Assembly: GCA_002457215.1 (NCBI GenBank) | Contig: NTJZ01000001.1 | Span: 1-64,000, forward strand | Reading direction: 5' to 3' | Origin: OM182 bacterium MED-G28 | Lineage (GTDB): Bacteria; Pseudomonadota; Gammaproteobacteria; Pseudomonadales; Pseudohongiellaceae | Length of the DNA stretch: 64,000 nucleotides | Shown here: positions 1-10,000 of the stretch, piece after piece | Layout of the letters: each line of letters begins with the position of its first letter | Numbering within the stretch: position 1 is the stretch's first letter | Made by a program: the position numbers and the translations under genes | Notes under the pieces: generated by a model | The model's input: the letters and a program-made list of their open reading frames with translations, nothing else | Told to the model about the DNA's origin: nothing | The model's database searches: none

Positions 1-2
1 AG

Positions 3-89
3 TTTGAAAATGATGAAAATGTTCAGGAATTGTTGCGTCATTTTTCAGCGAAGTTAGCAAAAGAAAGTATTTCTCCTATAAAAGAGTAA
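3..89 (+). CDS. dnaX: C-terminal fragment, probably DNA polymerase III subunit gamma/tau (DnaX)
   Basis: An open frame enters from the left edge and stops with TAA at 87-89, leaving only the last 28 residues, which end in SPIKE. The fragment itself has no diagnostic motif. The call comes from synteny: in gammaproteobacteria ybaB and recR lie directly downstream of dnaX, and here the stop is only 4 bases before ybaB. DnaX is the clamp-loader subunit of the replicative polymerase. The assignment is inference and needs the upstream sequence. Confidence 0.6.
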   Translation, partial: FENDENVQELLRHFSAKLAKESISPIKE

Positions 90-93
90 AGAG

Positions 94-414
94 ATGACAG
101 ATTTAAATGAGTTAATGAAGCAGGCCAAAAAAATACAGGAACAATTTCAAAAAGCACAGGAAGATCTCGCTAATATCGTAATCAAAGGTGAGGCTGGAGC
201 TGGTTTGATTACAGTCGATATGAATGGTCGTCATGATGTGGTGAAAGTAAACCTGAGCGACTCATTGATGTCTGAAGAAAAAGAAGTGATTGAAGACTTA
301 TTGGCTGCGGCGGTAAATGATGCTGTTCGTAAGCTTGAAGATAAAAATAAAGAAGCAATGGGCGGTATGACAGGGAATCTGAAAATGCCAGAAGGCTTCA
401 AATTTCCATTTTGA
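94..414 (+). CDS. ybaB: YbaB/EbfC family nucleoid-associated protein
   Basis: Encodes a 106-residue protein, the usual length for YbaB/EbfC, a small dimeric DNA-binding protein associated with the nucleoid. The N-terminal half is a charged helix beginning [18 protein letters not shown] family-typical stretch with [14 protein letters not shown] follows, then a helix with [14 protein letters not shown] and a methionine/glycine-rich tail ([13 protein letters not shown]). It starts 4 bases after the dnaX end and its stop lies 6 bases before the recR ATG, so the three genes are one operon. Role in DNA repair or nucleoid organisation is family knowledge. Confidence 0.95.
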   Translation: MTDLNELMKQAKKIQEQFQKAQEDLANIVIKGEAGAGLITVDMNGRHDVVKVNLSDSLMSEEKEVIEDLLAAAVNDAVRKLEDKNKEAMGGMTGNLKMPEGFKFPF

Positions 415-419
415 TTATT

Positions 420-1025
420 ATGAAGTCTAGCCCATTAATAGATCAGTTAATTGAGGCGTTTCGCTGCCTTCCTGGTGTAGGGCCAAAATCTGCTCAGCGA
501 ATGACTTTGTATTTGTTAGAGCGAAATCGCAGCGGCGGTGTAAAGCTAGGCCAGTCACTTGCAGCAGCATTAGATTCGGTTGGAAACTGCCAAAAATGCC
601 GTACCTTGACCGAAGAAAACATTTGTCGAATCTGCGCTAGTCATTCACGAAATAGAAAGATTTGCTGCGTAGTCGAGTCGCCTGCTGATATATTTGCTAT
701 CGAACAATCTGGCACTTTTAGGGGGCTTTATTTTGTTTTAATGGGCCACCTTTCTCCGATCGATGGGATTGGTCCTGAACAACTCGGAATAAGTCAGCTC
801 TTAGACAAAATCGAAATTGAAAAATTCGATGAAGTTATCATAGCATGCAACCCTACGGTGGAAGGGGATGCAACAGCCTATTATATCGCCGAGCAATTAA
901 AGCCTTTCGATGTGACAGTGTCTAGGATAGCCCATGGGGTACCCGTTGGTGGTGAATTAGAATTTGTTGATGGTGGCACCTTGAGTCATGCCTTTACTGG
1001 AAGAAAAGTTATGAAAAGTAATTAG
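420..1025 (+). CDS. recR: Recombination protein RecR
   Basis: RecR, 201 residues, acts with RecF and RecO to load RecA at single-strand gaps. From the N-terminus there is a helix-hairpin-helix ([13 protein letters not shown], residues 16-28), a four-cysteine zinc site (C57, C60, C69, C72) and a TOPRIM domain from about residue 80 ([15 protein letters not shown]). The C-terminal signature is [13 protein letters not shown]. The frame is also open to a TTG at 411 overlapping the ybaB stop, but the ATG at 420 gives the canonical N-terminus ([10 protein letters not shown]) and is preferred. Confidence 0.96.
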   Translation: MKSSPLIDQLIEAFRCLPGVGPKSAQRMTLYLLERNRSGGVKLGQSLAAALDSVGNCQKCRTLTEENICRICASHSRNRKICCVVESPADIFAIEQSGTFRGLYFVLMGHLSPIDGIGPEQLGISQLLDKIEIEKFDEVIIACNPTVEGDATAYYIAEQLKPFDVTVSRIAHGVPVGGELEFVDGGTLSHAFTGRKVMKSN

Positions 1026-1028
1026 GTT

Positions 1029-2165
1029 ATGAGGGCTGCCAATGATTTCCCTATACACTTAATTGAAAGCCAAACTGAATTTGATTTGCTTTGTAAAAGC
1101 TGGGCTGAACTTAATACCATTTCATTCGATACTGAATTTGTAAGAACCAATACCTTTTACCCTAAGCTTGGTTTATTGCAGCTAGCAGATGCCACTGCTT
1201 GTTATTTAGTTGACCCTCTATGTGTTTCTGACTGGAGTGGATTTTGTGCTTTGCTAAACATGGCTGAGCTTCAGTTTGCTATCCATTCGAGTAGCGAAGA
1301 TTTAAATTTACTGCATACCTCTATTCAATGCACCCCATCTAATCTTTTTGATTCTCAGTTAGCTGCAGCATTTAATGGTTTAGGTTTTTCCATAAGCTAT
1401 CAGGGCCTAGTTAAGTTGCTTTTGAATAGTGAGATCGCGAAAGACGAAACTCGTTCGGACTGGAGAAAAAGACCACTAAGCAATGCGCAATTGGTTTATG
1501 CCGCGAATGATGTATGTTACCTATCGATTCTTCAAGATAAATTGCTTGAGCAATTGGAAGCTAAGAATAGAACCGCGTGGTTTGAAGAAGAGTGCAAACT
1601 TCAATCTAAATTGGTTTTTGAGCTTGAAAATCAGATAAATTGGAAAAATGCTTATGCCGGTATCAGCAATGCTTGGAAATTAAACAATCAGGATTTGGCA
1701 AAGTTACGAGGTCTTTGTCTTTGGCGAGAAGAAAAAGCAAGGTGTTTAAATAAGCCTCGTAATTGGATAGCGAAAGACAGTGACCTTTTAAACCTGTCTC
1801 TTGAAGGCTCAGTAAAGAATTTCAAGTCTATTGCCTTCAGTGATAGAAGGTTTTACTCTCGTTACGGTAATGAAATTATCGAGATAATAGATTCTTTGGT
1901 TGGAGATGTTTCAGAAGTAGATCGTTCAATACTTAATTTTCCACTTAGTCCTTTGTTACGGAAGAAATTAAAATCATGTCAGAAAGTGGTTGCTGAAATT
2001 GCGGAAAGATTAACGATCGCACCAGAATTGCTTGCTCGTAAGCGTCAGTTGCAAAACTTAGTACGAAATTATCAAAATACAGGAGAGTTGCTCTGGGAAG
2101 ACGACCTTTCAGGTTGGCGAAGAGAGATTCTCGAGGAAGAAATCAGTCCGCTATTTTCTCGGTAG
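1029..2165 (+). CDS. rnd: Ribonuclease D
   Basis: A 378-residue 3'-5' exoribonuclease involved in maturing tRNA 3' ends. The DEDD nuclease residues are visible: DTEF at residues 34-37 (Exo I), SED around 89-91 (Exo II) and YAANDVCYL around 157-165 (Exo III). A helical HRDC-type region occupies roughly residues 210-290, followed by a second helical domain, as in E. coli RNase D. ATG begins 3 bases after the recR stop, so it probably belongs to the same transcript. Confidence 0.93.
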   Translation: MRAANDFPIHLIESQTEFDLLCKSWAELNTISFDTEFVRTNTFYPKLGLLQLADATACYLVDPLCVSDWSGFCALLNMAELQFAIHSSSEDLNLLHTSIQCTPSNLFDSQLAAAFNGLGFSISYQGLVKLLLNSEIAKDETRSDWRKRPLSNAQLVYAANDVCYLSILQDKLLEQLEAKNRTAWFEEECKLQSKLVFELENQINWKNAYAGISNAWKLNNQDLAKLRGLCLWREEKARCLNKPRNWIAKDSDLLNLSLEGSVKNFKSIAFSDRRFYSRYGNEIIEIIDSLVGDVSEVDRSILNFPLSPLLRKKLKSCQKVVAEIAERLTIAPELLARKRQLQNLVRNYQNTGELLWEDDLSGWRREILEEEISPLFSR

Positions 2166-2173
2166 AATAAATT

Positions 2174-2632
2174 GTGACTAAAGATAAACCATTAAGACTG
2201 AAATTTTGGGAATTGCCCCTAGAAGAACTGTCTAAGAAAGAATGGGAAATGCTTTGTGATGGCTGCGGCCGCTGTTGTCTTAAGAAGGTTCAAGATAAAG
2301 AAACTTCAGAGGTGCACTGGACGAGAGTAGCCTGTCGATATCTAAGTAAAACGGATTGCCGTTGCACAAGTTATGATCAAAGAACTACCTTGGTCCCTGC
2401 TTGTTTAAACGTAAAGGAAATGTATCGTCAAAACTCAAACTGGATGCCAAATACTTGTGCTTACCGGCTAAGGGCTGAAAATAAACCTTTATTCAAATGG
2501 CACCCACTGTTGGCAGGTTCATCTAATAGTATTGAAACTGCAGGAATTTCGGTAAAACAGAAAATACTGTCTGAAGAATACGTGCATCCAGATGGGTATG
2601 AAGAGCATATTATCACTTGGGTGGAATCTTAA
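2174..2632 (+). CDS. ycgN: YcgN family (UPF0260) cysteine-cluster protein
   Basis: A 152-residue YcgN homologue with a GTG start. The family hallmark is a cysteine cluster: LCDGCGRCCLKK at about residues 27-38, followed by ACRYL, CRC and PACL further on, which suggests metal or Fe-S binding. The C-terminal segment TCAYRLRAENKPLFKWHPLL also matches the E. coli protein. It sits 8 bases after rnd; in pseudomonads rnd is likewise followed by ycgL and ycgN, but no ycgL is present here. The biochemical function of the family is not established. Confidence 0.88.
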   Translation: MTKDKPLRLKFWELPLEELSKKEWEMLCDGCGRCCLKKVQDKETSEVHWTRVACRYLSKTDCRCTSYDQRTTLVPACLNVKEMYRQNSNWMPNTCAYRLRAENKPLFKWHPLLAGSSNSIETAGISVKQKILSEEYVHPDGYEEHIITWVES

Positions 2633-2635
2633 ATT

Positions 2636-2965
2636 ATGGTCGCCGAGGCTAACTATTGGATAATTTGGTTGATTTACCTTGCGGCGGGCGGAGTATTTTT
2701 TTCTTTGTTTTGGTTCTTAACCGCATTCAAGTCTGCAGTGTGGTCCTCCTACTCGCTCCGATCAGTAGCCGCTGCCATGATATTGACCCCTTGGTATGCG
2801 AATGCGCAGGGCGAGAGTTTTGCGCCGGCTTTAATGGTAATGACCCTTGATTTAATCACGATTGGTGGAGAGGCGACTAGTAGGGCTGCAATTCCACTAT
2901 TATTGTCAGTGATTAGCGCTGAAGTGGCGGCTACTTTATTTTATTTTGTTCAAAAACGAAGATAA
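2636..2965 (+). CDS. Small membrane protein of unknown function
   Basis: A 109-residue protein starting with ATG 3 bases after the ycgN stop, so it is probably co-transcribed. It shows an N-terminal hydrophobic helix (about residues 7-29), a second near residues 38-50 and a third at about 83-105 ending in a basic KRR tail. The middle contains ANAQGESFAPALMVMTLDLITIGGEA. I do not recognise a characterised family. Tight spacing and an uninterrupted frame argue that it is a real gene. Confidence 0.7.
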   Translation: MVAEANYWIIWLIYLAAGGVFFSLFWFLTAFKSAVWSSYSLRSVAAAMILTPWYANAQGESFAPALMVMTLDLITIGGEATSRAAIPLLLSVISAEVAATLFYFVQKRR

Positions 2966-3335
2966 TGTTCTAAAATAATAAAAAATTAAATATTTAGCCT
3001 ATTCAGAAAGATACCTAGATTTATTAAGGTGTTTTACACAGAAAAAAATTCTTTATTCTTCTTTCTAATATTTTATAAAACAGCTGGTTTGTTATTTATG
3101 CGGCCCTTTTCGCCAAAGGTTTGTGCCCGATTAATTAGCAGTTTAGGTGAGGCCTTTGATACTTTGTCCTAGATATAATTAGCTCACTCAGGGTGCGACT
3201 TTTAGGAATATAAAAACTCGGATTTCTATCCACTTTTTTATGAACTATCCAGAGTATTCGTCCTGAGTTTTTCTGTATTAATCTTGGTCTGAGCTTTACA
3301 ATACGCGCATTTTTATAAGCAGTGGAAATATACCG
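2966..3335. other. 370-bp intergenic region upstream of the MoxR gene
   Basis: AT-rich stretch with no convincing ORF or RNA gene. A consensus TATAAT lies at 3174-3179 but has no good -35 at the right distance, so it is only a weak promoter candidate for the downstream pair. ACTCAGG near 3185 and CCTGAGT near 3261 form a distant inverted repeat that I do not interpret. Confidence 0.4.
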
Positions 3336-4178
3336 ATGATCTTTACCGGCACTAAAGAATATGTGGCTACTGATGAGCTACAAATGGCAGTGAATGCCGC
3401 AATTCAGTTACAAAAACCTCTCTTGATTAAAGGAGAGCCAGGCACTGGCAAAACAATGCTCGCTGAGCAAATTGCCACAGCTTTAGAACTACCCCTCATT
3501 CAATGGCATATCAAGTCAACCACTAAAGCTCAGCAAGGGCTGTATGAATATGACGCAGTCTCGAGGCTTAGAGACTCCCAACTTGGTGACGAAAAAGTTC
3601 ATGATATCTCTAACTACATTATACAAGGCAAAATCTGGCAGGCATTCCAGAGTGATGGACAATGTGTATTGCTCATTGATGAGATCGATAAAGCAGATAT
3701 AGAGTTTCCTAACGACTTGTTGTTAGAGCTGGATAAAATGGAATTCTTTGTTTATGAGACGAAGGAATTAATCAAAGCTAAAACTCGCCCAATCATCGTA
3801 ATTACTAGTAACAACGAGAAAGAGCTACCTGATGCTTTTCTGCGTCGATGCTTTTTTCATTATATTGAGTTTCCTGACACATTAACTATGGAAAAAATTA
3901 TTGATGTTCATTACCCGAAGATCAAAAATGATCTCGTGAGTCAGGCAATGGATATTTTTTTCGACGTGCGAAAGATTCCAGGCCTGAAGAAGAAGCCATC
4001 AACTTCTGAGTTAATAGATTGGCTAAAATTGTTGATGGCCGACGATATTCCGGCTGACATACTTAAAAACCATGACGCTAAGAATGCGATTCCTCCTTTG
4101 TATGGAGCTTTATTAAAAAATGAACAAGATGTACATCTTTTGGAAAAGCTTGCGTTTATGCATAGAGCGAATCGTTAA
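3336..4178 (+). CDS. MoxR-type AAA+ ATPase
   Basis: A 280-residue AAA+ ATPase of the MoxR/CoxD kind. Walker A is GEPGTGKT (residues 33-40), Walker B is CVLLIDEIDKAD (about 110-121), and a sensor-like TSNNEKELPDAFLRRC follows. The stop overlaps the next gene's ATG by one base (TAATG), so the two are translationally coupled. MoxR ATPases act as chaperones with a von Willebrand factor A partner to assemble or activate a cofactor enzyme or complex. The client is unknown here because no cox or methanol dehydrogenase genes are nearby. Confidence 0.92.
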   Translation: MIFTGTKEYVATDELQMAVNAAIQLQKPLLIKGEPGTGKTMLAEQIATALELPLIQWHIKSTTKAQQGLYEYDAVSRLRDSQLGDEKVHDISNYIIQGKIWQAFQSDGQCVLLIDEIDKADIEFPNDLLLELDKMEFFVYETKELIKAKTRPIIVITSNNEKELPDAFLRRCFFHYIEFPDTLTMEKIIDVHYPKIKNDLVSQAMDIFFDVRKIPGLKKKPSTSELIDWLKLLMADDIPADILKNHDAKNAIPPLYGALLKNEQDVHLLEKLAFMHRANR

Positions 4179-5356
4179 TGTTAATAAACTTCTTTATGAC
4201 ACTTAAAAAAGAACGACTCCCGGTGTCATTCACTGAATTATTCGCACTACTAGAGTGCTTAAAGCAAAATGTTATATTTGGGAACGTCGAAGATTTTTAC
4301 CATCTCTCGAGACTTTGTCTAGTAAAGGATGAAAAGAATTTCGATAAGTTCGATCTCGCATTTGCAAAATACTTTGAGAACATTGACGTTCTAGATGATT
4401 TGTCCCTCTATCAAATACCTGACGAATGGTTACGTAAGCAACTAGAATCTATGCTGTCCGATGCGGAAAAGGCAAAAATAGAAGCCTTAGGCGGTTTGGA
4501 CAAGCTTATGGAAGAATTTAAAAAACGAATGGAAGAGCAGCAGAAGCGTCATGAAGGCGGAAACAAATGGATTGGAACTGGAGGCACGTCGCCCTTTGGC
4601 GCTTATGGCTATAATCCTGAAGGAGTTCGTATAGGGCAAGAAGAGGGAAGGAATCAGCGAGCAGCAAAAGTATGGGATCGCCGAAATTATAAAGACTTAG
4701 ACGACTCAATCGAAATTGGCACACGCAACATTAAAATGGCATTACGACGACTACGAAAATTTGCTCGAAGTGGTGCGGAAGAAGAATTAGATATGGATGA
4801 TACTATTTCTTCGACGGCGAGAAATGCTGGGTTGCTTGATATTAAAATGGTCCCCGAGCGGCATAATTCGGTCAAAGTCTTATTATTCTTTGACGTAGGT
4901 GGCTCAATGGACCCCCATGTGAAATTGTGTGAAGAATTGTTTTCTGCGGCTAGAAGTGAATTTAAACACTTAAAATATTTTTACTTTCATAATTTTTTGT
5001 ATGAATCTGTATGGACAAAAAGTCACAGGCGACATGCCGAGACGACATCAACCTTCGAGCTCATTAATAAATTTTCTAAAGACTACAAAGTAATATTCGT
5101 GGGTGACGCGACAATGGCACCTTACGAGGTTACTCACATTGGTGGCAGTATCGAACACTATAATGAAGAGGCTGGGGCGGTATGGATAAAACGAATATCG
5201 GATGCCTTTGATCATGTGGTGTGGATAAACCCAACACCTAGAGATTATTGGGAGCACAGTTACTCCATTGAGATCGTAAAAGAGCTAACTGAAGACAGGA
5301 TGTTTCCTTTAACAGTGAAGGGCTTAGAAGAAGCGATGAGTCTTCTAACTAAATGA
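4178..5356 (+). CDS. CoxE-like von Willebrand factor A domain protein
   Basis: A 392-residue partner of the upstream MoxR ATPase. The first ~230 residues are helical, with a charged linker (MEEFKKRMEEQQKRH) and a Gly-rich segment near 132-160. The VWA domain begins at about residue 231; its metal-site region reads FFDVGGSMD (D239 to S243) in place of the textbook DxSxS, as is common in CoxE-like proteins. No signal peptide or membrane helix is apparent. MoxR/VWA pairs remodel other proteins; which one is served here is not evident. fadD follows after 6 bases. Confidence 0.9.
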   Translation: MLINFFMTLKKERLPVSFTELFALLECLKQNVIFGNVEDFYHLSRLCLVKDEKNFDKFDLAFAKYFENIDVLDDLSLYQIPDEWLRKQLESMLSDAEKAKIEALGGLDKLMEEFKKRMEEQQKRHEGGNKWIGTGGTSPFGAYGYNPEGVRIGQEEGRNQRAAKVWDRRNYKDLDDSIEIGTRNIKMALRRLRKFARSGAEEELDMDDTISSTARNAGLLDIKMVPERHNSVKVLLFFDVGGSMDPHVKLCEELFSAARSEFKHLKYFYFHNFLYESVWTKSHRRHAETTSTFELINKFSKDYKVIFVGDATMAPYEVTHIGGSIEHYNEEAGAVWIKRISDAFDHVVWINPTPRDYWEHSYSIEIVKELTEDRMFPLTVKGLEEAMSLLTK

Positions 5357-5362
5357 TTAGTC

Positions 5363-6994
5363 ATGATTGAATCCTTAGCCGATGACCTTCGGCCAGAAAA
5401 GTACCAATCACTCGTTGATGTTATAGACCATATTGCCAATGAGCATTCCGCCTTGCCTGCGTTTAGCTGCCTTGGCCGAACACTTTCTTACGCAGAAATT
5501 GATGATTTAAGTAGCAGATTTGCCTCTTTCCTCCAAAGTGAAACAGAGCTGAAAATAGGTGATCGTATTGCTATCCAATTACCTAACCTTCTGCAGTTTC
5601 CGATTGCATTTTATGGGGCGGTAAAGGCAGGACTAGTAGTGGTTAATACTAATCCCCTATACACGGCTACAGAGATGGCTCATCAGTTCAAAGATTCCGG
5701 TGTTAAGGCTATAGTCATACTGGAAGCTTTCTGTGACAAGCTTGAAAAGGTGCTACCAGAAACTCAAATCTCAACCATCATTGTCGCCAAATTTGGAGAC
5801 TTGCAAAACGTCATCCGTCGTCAAATTCTAAATCTAGGGGCGAAATATCTTAAGGGAGCGGCGCCAAACCATAACCTGCCGAATACTTATGCATTTTTAC
5901 AAACTGTAAAAGGAGCAAATAACTACATACAAGACTCAAGCAGAGGCAGTGGTGATGACGTTGCTCTTATTCTTTATACGGGCGGTACAACTGGTTTTGC
6001 AAAAGGAGCAATGCTTAGCCATAACAATTTGATTGCGAATATGATGCAACTACGATCTCGCTGTTTATTATTAATTCGCGATAAAGTAGAAAATATAGCT
6101 GCGCCGCTTCCTCTTTATCATAGTTACGCTTTTCTTTTACATTGTCTCGCCATGCCCTTTTCTGGCAATCACAATATTCTTATTACAAATCCCCGCGACT
6201 TGAACTCACTAATTAAGCTTTTGAAGAGAACCCGCATTAATGGATTTGTCGGAATTAATACTCTTTATTCTGCGTTGTTAAGACATAAAGGCATTAAATC
6301 TGTGGATTTTAATAAGATGAAGTTCTGTGGTGCAGGAGGAATGCCCATGTCCACTTCCGTAGCTGAAGAATGGGAAGAAGTAACTGGATGTGAAATTATT
6401 GAAGGTTATGGTCTGACAGAATGCTCGCCTGTGGTTGCGGTAAATATTCCTGGAAAAGTTAAGTTCGGTACTGTGGGGCCGCTGGTTCCAGAGACTGAAT
6501 TGAGAGTAGTAGATGACTCCGGTATCGATGTTCCTGAAGGTCAGCGAGGTGAGCTTTTGATTAAAGGCCCACAAGTAATGCTTGGCTATTGGGAGAAAAA
6601 AGGAGCTAATCTAGAGGCATTTAGTGAAGATGGCTGGCTAAAAACTGGCGACTATGTGGAAGTGGGTGAAGAAGGCTTCATTACGATTGTTGACCGAAAA
6701 AAAGATATGATTCTTGTTTCTGGTTTTAATGTTTTTCCTAATGAGGTAGAGGACTGGGTTAACAGACATCCAGAAGTTCTGGAATGCGCAGCGATTGGGG
6801 TGCCTAGTGAGCGCACTGGTGAGGCAATTAAATTGTTTGTTGTGACTAAAAACGACGAAATTCCAATCGAAGTGCTAGAAGCTCATTGCAGAGAAGGGCT
6901 CACTCCTTACAAAATCCCAAGAGATTTTGCATTTGTTGATGATCTGCCAAAATCGATTATAGGCAAAATATTACGTCGCGAACTGCGCGATTAG
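5363..6994 (+). CDS. fadD: Long-chain acyl-CoA synthetase (FadD-like)
   Basis: A 543-residue member of the adenylate-forming family that activates fatty acids to acyl-CoA through an acyl-AMP intermediate. The P-loop-like motif YTGGTTGFAKGAML lies at about residues 203-216. The adenylate-binding GYGLTECSPVV is at about 347-357, followed by the hinge DRKKDMILVSGFNVFPNEVE. The catalytic lysine region KSIIGKILRREL is at the C-terminus. Length and motifs fit FadD. ATG at 5363 lies 6 bases after the VWA gene, so it may be read from the same transcript. Confidence 0.92.
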   Translation: MIESLADDLRPEKYQSLVDVIDHIANEHSALPAFSCLGRTLSYAEIDDLSSRFASFLQSETELKIGDRIAIQLPNLLQFPIAFYGAVKAGLVVVNTNPLYTATEMAHQFKDSGVKAIVILEAFCDKLEKVLPETQISTIIVAKFGDLQNVIRRQILNLGAKYLKGAAPNHNLPNTYAFLQTVKGANNYIQDSSRGSGDDVALILYTGGTTGFAKGAMLSHNNLIANMMQLRSRCLLLIRDKVENIAAPLPLYHSYAFLLHCLAMPFSGNHNILITNPRDLNSLIKLLKRTRINGFVGINTLYSALLRHKGIKSVDFNKMKFCGAGGMPMSTSVAEEWEEVTGCEIIEGYGLTECSPVVAVNIPGKVKFGTVGPLVPETELRVVDDSGIDVPEGQRGELLIKGPQVMLGYWEKKGANLEAFSEDGWLKTGDYVEVGEEGFITIVDRKKDMILVSGFNVFPNEVEDWVNRHPEVLECAAIGVPSERTGEAIKLFVVTKNDEIPIEVLEAHCREGLTPYKIPRDFAFVDDLPKSIIGKILRRELRD

Positions 6995-7034
6995 ATTGAT
7001 CATTTTTTGATGCCATTCGAAACGAGAATAGGCA

Positions 7035-10000
7035 GTGCTCAAATCCTTAAAAAAAGAACTCGATAAATGTCAGCATAGCGATCGGTTCCGTTTTGCTCGT
7101 CAAATCCGAAATCTTGAAAAATCTAAATTATCAAAATCAGTTTTCGACTCCAAGGTTGATAAATTAGTCGCTGATATAATGGACTCAAAGAATAATTGTC
7201 AAAAACGTGCGCGAGCGATACCTGACATTATTGATTTCCCTCTAGAACTGCCGATTACCGCCGAAGTCGATAAAATTCGACAACTTCTTACTAACAATCA
7301 AGTGCTCGTAATCGCTGGGGATACAGGCTCAGGCAAGACTACTCAAATTCCTAAAATATGCTTGCAAGCCGGTTTTGGTCGTCGCGGACTAATAGGGCAT
7401 ACGCAGCCAAGAAGGTTAGCTACAGTTTCTGTGGCTAATCGAATAGCAGAAGAGCTAAATACTGAGGTTGGGGATGGTGTAGGTTATCAGATTAGATTTA
7501 ATGAAATCTTATCAGAGTCAACTTATCTAAAGTTAATGACTGATGGGATTCTTCTTGCCGAAATACAAAACGATAAATATCTTAACAAGTACGATGTCAT
7601 CATAATAGATGAAGCACATGAGCGCTCGCTGAATATTGATTTTCTACTTGGCTTCTTGAAGCAGTTATTGGAAAAGAGGACTGATCTTAAGTTAATTATC
7701 ACTTCCGCGACGATAGATATTGAAAAATTTTCTCAGCATTTTTCGAGAGCTCCCATAGTATCTGTTTCTGGTAGAACATACCCAGTCGAAACTCGTTATC
7801 TGCCTTTGGAATATTTGGAAGAAGGTCTTGCAGATCAATTACAGCTTAATGGAATCTTAGACGCTCTGGAACAAATAATTACAAAGGGAGATAAGGATAA
7901 GAAAGGTAGTGAAGACGTTTTAGTTTTTTTCAGTAGTGAGCGTGAAATTCGAGAAACCGCTCTTGCGATAAGAAAGAGAAAGTTTCGACATTGCGAAGTA
8001 CTTCCACTCTATGCAAGATTGCGTCAGTCAGAGCAATCGAAAATATTCAGTGAGCATAAAGGTCGTAGAATTATATTGGCAACAAATGTCGCGGAGACGT
8101 CACTTACTGTTCCGGGTATAAAATATGTTATAGACACAGGCTTTGCGCGCATCAGTCGTTACAGCATTCAAAGCAAAATTCAACGGCTTCCAATAGAACC
8201 AATTTCTAAAGCTAGCGCAAATCAGCGGCAGGGAAGGTGTGGCAGGGTATCAGATGGCGTGTGTATAAGGCTCTATTCAGAACAAGATTTTACAGAGAGA
8301 GCTGACTATACAGACTCCGAAATTAAACGAACTAATTTAGCATCAGTCATTCTTAGGATGTTGTCATTGAATTTAGGGGATATCGAAAACTTTCCTTATT
8401 TAGAGAAACCCGAAACAAAATCAATTAATGATGGATTCAAGCTTCTAAACGAATTAAATGCTATAAATCAAAATCGAGGGCTCACAGCCATCGGGAAAAA
8501 GATGGCAATACTGCCTGTTGACCCAAAACTTTCTCGCATGCTGGTAGTGGCCAATACTCAAGCTTGTCTGCATGAGGTCTTAATCATAGTTAGTGCTTTG
8601 AGTATCCAAGACCCCCGAGAACTATATGGTGATTTTTCCCAGCGAGCTCAAGAGCGATTAGCCAAATTCAATCATCAGGATTCTGACTTCCTCAGTCTAG
8701 TCAATCTTTGGGCAGATTATGAAAAGAAACGCCAGGAATCTACTCAAAATCAACTGAAGAAACATTGCAAAACGCATTTTCTGTCATTTATGAGAATGCG
8801 CGAATGGCGGGAAATACACAGACAATTATTACTTAGTTGCAAACAGCTCGGTCTCCGCGTGAACAAAGAACCTGGTACCTATGAGGCAATACATAGATCT
8901 ATTATCGCGGGATCTTTAAATCAAATTGCAACGAAATTAGACAATAAAACCTATATTGGTTCGAGAAATAAAAAGTTTACGGTGTCGAGAACATCAGTAG
9001 TCACATCCTTAAATCCCAAATGGATAGTTACTGGCGAACTAGTTGAGACATCGCAAACCTTCGCTTCCATGGCCGCGAAAATTCAACCGAAATGGGTAGA
9101 GTCCATGGCACCTCACTTAGTTAAACGAGAATATTTAGAACCCCATTGGAGTAAAAAGTCCCAAGCTGTTATGGCGTATGAGAAAGTGCAGCTTTATGGC
9201 TTGACCATTATTGAAAAAGCTCTGGTCAACTATAGCGATATAAATGCTGATGTCTCCAGGTCACTTTTTATTGCTGAGGGCGTGGTAGCGGGAGAAATCA
9301 TTTCGAATAGGCAGTTTATAAAAAGAAATATTGATTTTTTGCTTTCCTTAACAAAGGAAGAGGAAAAACTAAGACGACCAGATTTGTACATCAGCGATCG
9401 AGAAATAATACGCTTTTATGAAGAAAGAATACCTAAGGGTGTTAATTCAACTAGGCAGCTTGAAACATGGCTTAACAATTTATCTACTGACAAGAAAGAT
9501 ATTTTACTAATGACGCGAAATAATATTCTGTCTAAAGACCCTGCGCATGATCGAGCTATTTATTTCCCGGACTACACGGCTGTCCAAAAAAATCGGCTCT
9601 CAATAAATTACGAATTCGATCCTGGTTCGGTCCGAGATGGTGCGACAGTGAAAGTGCCTGAAAAAATACTTAATCAGTTAGAGCAAGCGGATATAGATTG
9701 GGCGGTGCCAGGTATCATGAGAGAAAAATGCATAGCTTTGCTTAAGGGGTTGCCTAAATCTCTACGTAAGAAGCTAATTCCGATCAGTACGCTAGTCGAC
9801 GATATCCTTCCGAGCATGACCTCTGCGGATGGTGAATTGGTTGACGCTTTGGTAAGCCATGTTGTAAAGGTAAAACAGGTTAAATTGTCTCGCGAAGATT
9901 TTGAGGCTATAGATTTGCCCGCGCACCTCAGGATCAAAATCAAAGTTAGTAATGAAAAAGGTGAGATATTGGATTTTGGTGATCAGCTTTCATTGATTAG

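Noticed and set aside
2656-2850. 64-residue ORF inside the membrane-protein gene
   Set aside because: Different frame of a better-supported gene, no ribosome site and no recognisable composition.
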